A stretch of 5,687 nt of DNA from contig JAFYIM010000061.1 of the NCBI GenBank assembly GCA_017538635.1, positions 1 through 5,687 of the forward strand, written 5' to 3'. The position numbers were made by a program, and so were the translations under genes. The DNA comes from a bacterium. Lineage in GTDB: Bacteria; UBA3054. Below are positions 4,906 to 5,687 of the stretch, piece by piece. Under the pieces are notes generated by a model that had not been told where the DNA came from, searched no databases, and worked only from the letters and a program-made list of their open reading frames with translations. Positions within the stretch are counted from its first letter, which is position 1; every line of letters begins with the position of its first letter.

Positions 4906-5687
4906 ATGAATACACTCCTTAAAAATATTGGGCTTCCTTTGGTTCTTTTCGCGGCGGCTGTTTTTGCCGCCGGTGCGGAAAAGCAGCCTGTTTCTTTTTC
5001 GCTCGTCAAAGCGGAAGAGGGCATCTCCCAAGTGAAGGCGACCGTAAAAGCCGGCGCCTACCTTTACGCCGGCTTCACCGTCAACAATGTCGTTCCGGAA
5101 CTTCCTTCCCCGCAAAAAAATTCGGAGGGCGAAGACGTCTATAAGAAGAGCTTCGAGTTCGCCGTTTCGGCGGCGCCTCCTCTGACCATCAATTTCCGCT
5201 GCTGCGACAAGGACGTCTGCTATCCTCCCAGCACGGTCGTGATATCGGATAAGGAGGGCAAAGCGGACGGCGCCGCTTCTTCCGCGCCCGCCGCCAAAGT
5301 CCAAAAAGGCCTGCCCTTCAAAGAAGTCAGGCGCTCCTACGGCTATCTCTCTCCCAAGGATCTTCTGACTTTCCTGAAAGGCCAGGAGGAACAGTCCGCC
5401 GCCCCCGCCTTCGGGCTTCTGGCGCTTTTGATGCTCTTTGTCGGCGGCTTCCTTCTGAACCTAACGCCCTGCGTTCTGCCGGTCATTCCCATGACGCTGG
5501 CAGTCCTTGGCGCGAAGTATGACAAGGCCGGGCCGAAGAGGGGCTTCCTTCTAGGCTCCGTGTACGGTTTGGGCATGTGCCTTACCTACGGAACGCTGGG
5601 CGCTATCGCGATCTTTTTGGGCGGCAGCTTCGGGACCTGGTACGACCTCTGGTATTTCCGGGCTATTCTGGCTCTGCTCTTCATCGC
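4906..5687 (+). CDS. dsbD: Thiol:disulfide interchange protein DsbD-like, 5' part (runs off window)
   Basis: Proteins of this family carry electrons from cytoplasmic thioredoxin across the inner membrane to periplasmic disulfide isomerases or cytochrome c maturation. The visible 260 residues start with a signal peptide (about 1-24, possible cleavage after Ala-Gly-Ala). Residues 28-115 match the periplasmic N-terminal domain: GAYLYAGF resembles the GYYLY segment of E. coli DsbD, and Cys99-x5-Cys105 followed by TyrProPro matches its redox pair Cys103/Cys109. After an Ala-rich linker, the membrane domain begins near residue 168 with LNLTPCVLPVIP, whose Cys189 corresponds to the first transmembrane redox cysteine. 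Its partner cysteine and any C-terminal thioredoxin domain would lie beyond the window. There is no stop codon before the end. ATG 4906 is the only ATG, GTG or TTG start between the upstream in-frame stop (4819) and the signal peptide, yet it has no Shine-Dalgarno. An extra Cys100 adjoins the active Cys99. It diverges from the sugar cluster and is probably unrelated to it. Confidence 0.92.
   Translation, partial: MNTLLKNIGLPLVLFAAAVFAAGAEKQPVSFSLVKAEEGISQVKATVKAGAYLYAGFTVNNVVPELPSPQKNSEGEDVYKKSFEFAVSAAPPLTINFRCCDKDVCYPPSTVVISDKEGKADGAASSAPAAKVQKGLPFKEVRRSYGYLSPKDLLTFLKGQEEQSAAPAFGLLALLMLFVGGFLLNLTPCVLPVIPMTLAVLGAKYDKAGPKRGFLLGSVYGLGMCLTYGTLGAIAIFLGGSFGTWYDLWYFRAILALLFI

Noticed and set aside
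5048..5075. Inverted repeat AAGCCGGCG / CGCCGGCTT with a 10-nt loop
   Set aside because: It lies inside the dsbD coding region and encodes the expected Lys-Ala-Gly-Ala-Tyr-Leu-Tyr-Ala-Gly segment. There is no T-run, so it is probably chance in GC-rich codons.
5092..5101. GTTCCGGAAC, a short dyad sharing bases with the 3056-3071 palindrome
   Set aside because: It is only 10 bp, has a different centre and lies within dsbD codons, so it is not a convincing second operator site.
4843..5304. A 153-residue minus-strand open frame across the divergent region
   Set aside because: It lies antisense to the clearly recognisable DsbD N-terminal domain, includes the intergenic promoter region and has no Shine-Dalgarno or recognisable motif.

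Overview
This 5.7-kb window looks like ordinary chromosome from a Gram-negative bacterium of moderately high GC. Indications are a lipobox-type lipoprotein, a periplasmic DsbD-type reductase and near-consensus sigma70-like promoters. The symporter resembles the Vibrio Na+/galactose transporter vSGLT, and the next gene encodes an aldose epimerase. The taxon cannot be fixed from sequence alone. A gut or aquatic lineage outside the Proteobacteria (for example the PVC group) is only a weak guess. No RNA genes, insertion sequences, CRISPR arrays or phage genes were seen.

Layout: four genes run leftward (minus strand) as one tight cluster from about 4819 to 100, and a fifth diverges rightward from 4906 and leaves the window. 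In transcription order the leftward genes are (1) a zinc-ribbon plus CD225/dispanin-like membrane protein (4819-4235), (2) a cytoplasmic aldose 1-epimerase (4219-3128), (3) a second aldose 1-epimerase with a lipoprotein signal peptide (3024-1789) and (4) a 14-helix sodium/sugar symporter of the SSS family (1779-100). A strong intrinsic terminator (34-65) follows. Gaps are 15 nt between genes 1 and 2 and 9 nt between genes 3 and 4. The only real internal gap (3025-3127) holds a very good promoter (TTGTAA, 17 nt, TATAAT) and a GC-rich palindrome in the resulting leader. Genes 3 and 4 therefore probably form a sub-operon with its own control.

The rightward gene (4906 to beyond 5687) is the 5' part of a DsbD-type thiol:disulfide interchange protein. 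It has a signal peptide, the redox-active N-terminal domain (Cys-x5-Cys) and the start of the membrane domain with its TPCVLP cysteine motif. Its -10 box lies 7 nt before the ATG and no Shine-Dalgarno is visible, so its mRNA may be leaderless.

Working model (inference): the symporter imports a hexose such as galactose or glucose with Na+. The lipoprotein epimerase interconverts the sugar's anomers outside the inner membrane, and its cytoplasmic paralogue does the same inside. The two epimerases are recent-looking tandem duplicates, about two thirds identical by eye, that differ mainly in the lipoprotein leader. The role of the zinc-ribbon/dispanin-like protein is unknown, and the DsbD-like gene is probably functionally unrelated.
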